From: JALRLA01 sp046047755
Lineage (GTDB): Bacteria; Bacteroidota; Bacteroidia; NS11-12g; UBA955
Direction of reading: 5' to 3'
Length of the DNA: 7,923 bases
Assembly: GCA_046047755.1 (NCBI GenBank)
Contig: JBJOHK010000096.1
Location: 1 to 7,923, forward strand
Shown: positions 5,265-7,923 of the stretch, one piece after another
How the letters are laid out: each line of letters begins with the position of its first letter
Numbering within the stretch: position 1 is the stretch's first letter
The notes under the pieces: model-generated
Told to the model about the DNA's origin: nothing
Databases searched by the model: none
Seen by the model: only the letters and a program-made list of their open reading frames with translations
Made by a program: the position numbers and the translations under genes

Positions 5265-7057
5265 TGCTACCTGTTTTGAACGCTCTTTTCGCTCTCAATG
5301 TATACCTAAAAAAATACCGTTGGCCCATGCTAGCCGGTATATTGTTTGTCGTGCTTTCCAACGGGTTGGCTGTCTTGGTCCCATCTTTTTTGCGGCAGGG
5401 TTTGGATGACGCCTTGTTGCAATCAAAATGGTTGAGAGGCGCTGGTTTGGGTGATTTGCCAGAGCGAATCGGTCATGTGGCGATGGCCTTTGGAGTGGCG
5501 TTGGTGTTGGCGGCGGCATTGAAAGGGGTCTTCATGTACTACATGCGTCAAACGCTAGTGGTCGTTTCAAGGCGGGTAGAGTATGATTTAAAAAATGAAT
5601 TATACGCCAAGTATCAGCGATTGGGTGAAGGGTTTTACCGTCAGCATTTCACGGGAGATTTGATGTCGCGCATCGGTGAAGATGTTTCCAATGTGCGTAT
5701 GTATATAGGCCCGGCCATCATGTACTTCGCCAACGTGCTATTCACTTTTGTGGCGGTTTTGTACCAGATGCTTAGGGTCAATGCAGAACTTACTTTGTGG
5801 GTCTTGATTCCTCTGCCCATTTTGAGCCTTTCCATATATCAAGTTAGCCGATTGATCAATCAAGGTAACAAGCGCATTCAAGAGCAATTATCGGTTTTGA
5901 CCACCTTTGCCCAAGAGACCTTTTCTGGAATTCGGGTCATCAAATCATTTGGAGCCGAAGGGGCCTTCAATCAGCGCTTTTTGGAAGAAGGACAAGAGTT
6001 TCAGCGACGCAATTTGAAGTTGGCTAAAATCAATGCTCTCTTTTTCCCTCTTATGCTTTTTCTGATGGGATTGAGCACCTTACTGGTTCTTTATCTCGGC
6101 GGATTAGAAGTTCAAAAAGGCACCTTCACACCGGGAAACATGGCGGAGTTCATTTTGTATCTGAACATGTTAATTTGGCCTGTTGCGTCTCTGGGTTGGA
6201 CAACCGCTTTGGTACAAAAGGCCGCGGCGTCTCAAAAGCGCATCAATGAATTTTTGGACTATGCTGAACCCGATACGGGTTCTGGAGCATCTTATCAATT
6301 CAAAGATAAGCTTTCGGTTAGTGTTGAATCATTTGTTTATGCTGGTAAAACAAACCCAGCTTTAAACAGGGTTCAATTTGAGGTGCGAAAGGGTAAGTTG
6401 TTGGGAATAACAGGGCGAACAGGATCTGGAAAATCTACCTTAATTCAATTGATAGCTGGCCAACTGGGCACTGATAGCGGGGCCCAATTTAAGGGGAGTA
6501 TCGATTTGGATGGTGTTCCAAGCTCCAGTTTGCGTAAAGTTGATTTTCGCAGCCACTTGGCCTATGTGCCACAAGATGTTTTCTTGTTTTCAGAAACCAT
6601 TGAAGAAAACATTCGTTTTGGGGCAGTGGAGAGTGATTGCGACGAGTTCTGTTTAAAGAACGCCGTTGAAATAGCCAACTTGAATCGTGATTTGGAGCAG
6701 TGGCCAAATGGTCTGGAAACCGTTTTGGGTGAGCGAGGTGTTTCTCTTTCGGGTGGCCAGAAACAACGTGTATCACTGGCTAGGGCTTTGGTTAGACAGG
6801 CCGATTTGTTTTTGCTTGATGATTGTCTGAGTGCAGTCGATGCTGAAACTGAACACAAAATCATTGAAAAACTTAAGAAGCATCTTCAGGGTAAAACGGC
6901 TATTATTGTGAGTCATCGAATTGCTCCTCTGCAATTTACAGATGAGGTAATTGTTTTGGATGAGGGTTCCATCATTCAACAGGGAACCCACGAGTCCCTA
7001 TTAATTGAAGCGGGATTGTATCGCCAATTGTACGAGCGTCAATTTGAAGAGGAGTAG
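5264..7057 (+). CDS. ABC exporter half-transporter (permease fused to ATPase)
   Basis: A 597-residue protein of the usual MsbA/MdlA-like half-exporter length. Residues 1-330 form a six-helix type I exporter membrane domain, with hydrophobic segments near 22-42, 72-92, 150-170, 174-192, 256-278 and 290-312. Residues 345-597 form the ATPase: Walker A GRTGSGKS (384-391), Q-loop Gln437, signature LSGGQ (495-499), Walker B FLLDD (516-520), D-loop SAVD (523-526) and switch His551. The residue after Walker B Asp519 is Asp520 where Glu is usual, as in degenerate sites of heterodimeric exporters. Half-transporters work as dimers and no partner gene is in the window. Substrate is unknown; lipid, peptide or drug export are the family options. 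The start is uncertain: GTG 5264 gives the longest frame, while TTG 5276 begins with NALFALN, which fits homologues and the -7 box position. No clear terminator follows, so read-through into the PUR gene is possible. Confidence 0.92.
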   Translation: MLPVLNALFALNVYLKKYRWPMLAGILFVVLSNGLAVLVPSFLRQGLDDALLQSKWLRGAGLGDLPERIGHVAMAFGVALVLAAALKGVFMYYMRQTLVVVSRRVEYDLKNELYAKYQRLGEGFYRQHFTGDLMSRIGEDVSNVRMYIGPAIMYFANVLFTFVAVLYQMLRVNAELTLWVLIPLPILSLSIYQVSRLINQGNKRIQEQLSVLTTFAQETFSGIRVIKSFGAEGAFNQRFLEEGQEFQRRNLKLAKINALFFPLMLFLMGLSTLLVLYLGGLEVQKGTFTPGNMAEFILYLNMLIWPVASLGWTTALVQKAAASQKRINEFLDYAEPDTGSGASYQFKDKLSVSVESFVYAGKTNPALNRVQFEVRKGKLLGITGRTGSGKSTLIQLIAGQLGTDSGAQFKGSIDLDGVPSSSLRKVDFRSHLAYVPQDVFLFSETIEENIRFGAVESDCDEFCLKNAVEIANLNRDLEQWPNGLETVLGERGVSLSGGQKQRVSLARALVRQADLFLLDDCLSAVDAETEHKIIEKLKKHLQGKTAIIVSHRIAPLQFTDEVIVLDEGSIIQQGTHESLLIEAGLYRQLYERQFEEE

Positions 7058-7073
7058 TGTCGGAAAAATGTCA

Positions 7074-7103
7074 TTGAAACTCTGAAATATTTTCGCATAT
7101 TTG
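7074..7103 (+). promoter_or_regulatory. Promoter for the PUR-family gene
   Basis: TTG at 7074-7076, a spacer of exactly 19 bases, and CATATTTG at 7096-7103 (one mismatch to TAnnTTTG) fit the Bacteroidota sigma factor pattern. RNA would start near 7109, giving a leader of about 33 bases before the ATG at 7142. It lies between the ABC exporter stop and the PUR gene. Confidence 0.55.
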
Positions 7104-7117
7104 TTCAAGTCTTGAAA

Positions 7118-7127
7118 AAGGCGCCTT
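7118..7127. promoter_or_regulatory. Palindrome in the PUR gene leader
   Basis: AAGGCGCCTT is a perfect 10-base palindrome about ten bases after the predicted RNA start of the PUR gene and 14 bases before its ATG. It could be an operator for a dimeric regulator. No function is shown, and a 10-base palindrome can occur by chance. Confidence 0.2.
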
Positions 7128-7141
7128 AAAATCTACCCACT

Positions 7142-7456
7142 ATGAACGACGACAATCGTAGCTTCTCCAATAATCAGGAAGATGTATTCACCAAGCGGGT
7201 TAGAGCTGGTAAGAGAACCTATTTCTTTGATGTTAAGGCTACTCGAAATCAAGATTTCTACATCACCATTACGGAGAGCAAACGCAGCCGTTTCGATGAC
7301 GGCAGTTTTGTCAAAACTAAGATTCACCTGTACAAAGAAGATTTTCACAAATTCGCCGATGCTTTAAATGAGACCATTGGCCACGTGAAGTCTGATTTGC
7401 TTCCTGAGTACAATTTTGACGAATACCAAAGAGATTCAGACGAGGACGAATCCTAG
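7142..7456 (+). CDS. PUR-family (DUF3276) DNA/RNA-binding protein
   Basis: A 104-residue soluble protein resembling the small PUR-type proteins common in Bacteroidota and related to the Borrelia PUR-domain regulator BpuR, which binds single-stranded nucleic acid and acts as a dimer. A single PUR repeat spans about 15-82: strands around KRVRAGKRTYFFDVKA (18-33), DFYITITESKR (38-48) and FVKTKIHLYKED (56-67), then a helix around 66-82. Residues 1-14 and the acidic tail 89-104 (DSDEDES end) look disordered. The ATG at 7142 is preceded by a good promoter and followed after the stop by a strong terminator, so it can be a single-gene transcript, with possible read-through from the ABC exporter gene 84 bases upstream. 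The physiological target is unknown. Confidence 0.85.
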   Translation: MNDDNRSFSNNQEDVFTKRVRAGKRTYFFDVKATRNQDFYITITESKRSRFDDGSFVKTKIHLYKEDFHKFADALNETIGHVKSDLLPEYNFDEYQRDSDEDES

Positions 7457-7505
7457 TCGAAAGGCTTCTTCAAAAGGGGTCTATTTTACCTATCGAGTGT
7501 TTATT

Positions 7506-7540
7506 CAGGCGGCCGTCTCGGCCGCCTGTGTTATTTTTGT
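7506..7540 (+). terminator. Strong intrinsic terminator after the PUR gene
   Basis: CAGGCGGCCG (7506-7515) pairs perfectly with CGGCCGCCTG (7519-7528) over ten base pairs around a TCT loop, followed by TGTTATTTTTGTT. It lies 49 bases after the PUR gene stop and separates it from the membrane protein gene that follows. Confidence 0.92.
7532..7539 (+). promoter_or_regulatory. TAnnTTTG match in the terminator T-tract
   Basis: TATTTTTG is an exact match to the -7 box pattern and falls in the T-run of the PUR terminator, just ahead of the next gene. No TTG lies at the -33 distance; the stem of the hairpin occupies that place. T-rich tracts match this pattern easily, so it is only a candidate. Confidence 0.2.
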
Positions 7541-7543
7541 TAA

Positions 7544-7923
7544 GTGTTTAAGCGAGTGTCTGTATACGGGTTGGCTTTTGGTTCCATGAGCGCAGCCATG
7601 CTATTGATTCAATATCTAAACGGTTTGTATCGTGAGCGTAGCTTGGTGTCGGCCATCCCTGTTATTGCCAACATGGTCATTCCTGCTATAGGGGTTTACT
7701 TGTTCATGAAGAGCCTATACTCCATGGTGTCTGATAAACCGATGAACCTAGGTAAAGCCTTGTTTGGCTCATTGTTAGTCTCCGTTTTGATTGCCCTTTG
7801 CAACGTCGGGGCTTACCAACACATTTTAACGGGTCAACCGGCTATTGTACAAGATTTGACCGCTCGAAATCACGCCGCCATAGAAAAGCACTTTGCTGCT
7901 CCTTATACGGAATCTGAAGTCAC
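7544..7923 (+). CDS. DUF4199-like membrane protein (3' partial)
   Basis: An open frame of 126 codons running off the right edge, with no stop after the TAA at 7541-7543. The product has three hydrophobic segments, at about 8-27, 37-58 and 71-95, then a more polar stretch containing QDLTARNHAAIEKHF. The pattern of YGLAFGSM near the start, a second helix with a short loop, then GKALFGSLLVSVLIAL resembles the Bacteroidota DUF4199 family of small inner-membrane proteins of unknown function, usually about 160-190 residues. GTG 7544 is chosen because family members have a few residues before the YGL stretch; GTG 7556 and ATG 7586 are alternatives, the last of which cuts into the first helix. It follows the PUR terminator directly. 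The coding call is firm, the family call moderate. Confidence 0.65.
   Translation, partial: MFKRVSVYGLAFGSMSAAMLLIQYLNGLYRERSLVSAIPVIANMVIPAIGVYLFMKSLYSMVSDKPMNLGKALFGSLLVSVLIALCNVGAYQHILTGQPAIVQDLTARNHAAIEKHFAAPYTESEV

Noticed and set aside
1..7923. Search for defence, toxin-antitoxin, mobile element or secondary metabolite genes
   Set aside because: All real frames are accounted for by housekeeping, envelope or small nucleic-acid-binding families; no such system is supported.

Overview
The window looks like a chromosomal segment of a Bacteroidota bacterium, most likely a flavobacterial-type lineage. The evidence is the protein families (thrombospondin type 3 repeats joined to a SPOR-like C-terminus, a GT87/DUF2029 membrane protein, a PUR/DUF3276 protein and a DUF4199-like membrane protein), the lack of Shine-Dalgarno sequences, and -7 boxes of the TAnnTTTG type. 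No rRNA, tRNA, CRISPR, insertion sequence, phage or defence genes were seen.

Layout. Bases 3-1262 (+) hold the 3' part of a secreted or envelope protein with seven 28-residue Asp-rich calcium-binding-type repeats and a SPOR-like end. Bases 1271-2482 (+) hold a multi-pass GT87-type glycosyltransferase. Its frame contains an upstream terminator hairpin near its start and a bidirectional terminator at its end. Bases 2496-4742 (-) hold pnp (polynucleotide phosphorylase with an Arg/Gly-rich tail). Bases 4823-5092 (-) hold rpsO (ribosomal protein S15). A strong hairpin terminator lies between rpsO and pnp, the classic rpsO-pnp arrangement. A 171-bp divergent intergenic region follows. Bases 5264-7057 (+) hold an ABC exporter half-transporter with fused membrane and ATPase domains. 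Bases 7142-7456 (+) hold a small PUR-family nucleic-acid-binding protein, ended by a strong terminator at 7506-7540. From 7544 to the right edge (+) runs a DUF4199-like membrane protein, cut by the window.

How the genes relate. rpsO and pnp form a translation/RNA-turnover unit; pnp probably depends at least partly on read-through of the rpsO terminator. The other genes look like ordinary Bacteroidota housekeeping or envelope genes with no obvious joint pathway. I did not find a convincing undescribed multi-gene system. The most interesting signals are regulatory: terminators embedded inside the GT87 reading frame, near-leaderless starts next to -7 boxes, and a possible rpsO leader pairing that covers its start codon.
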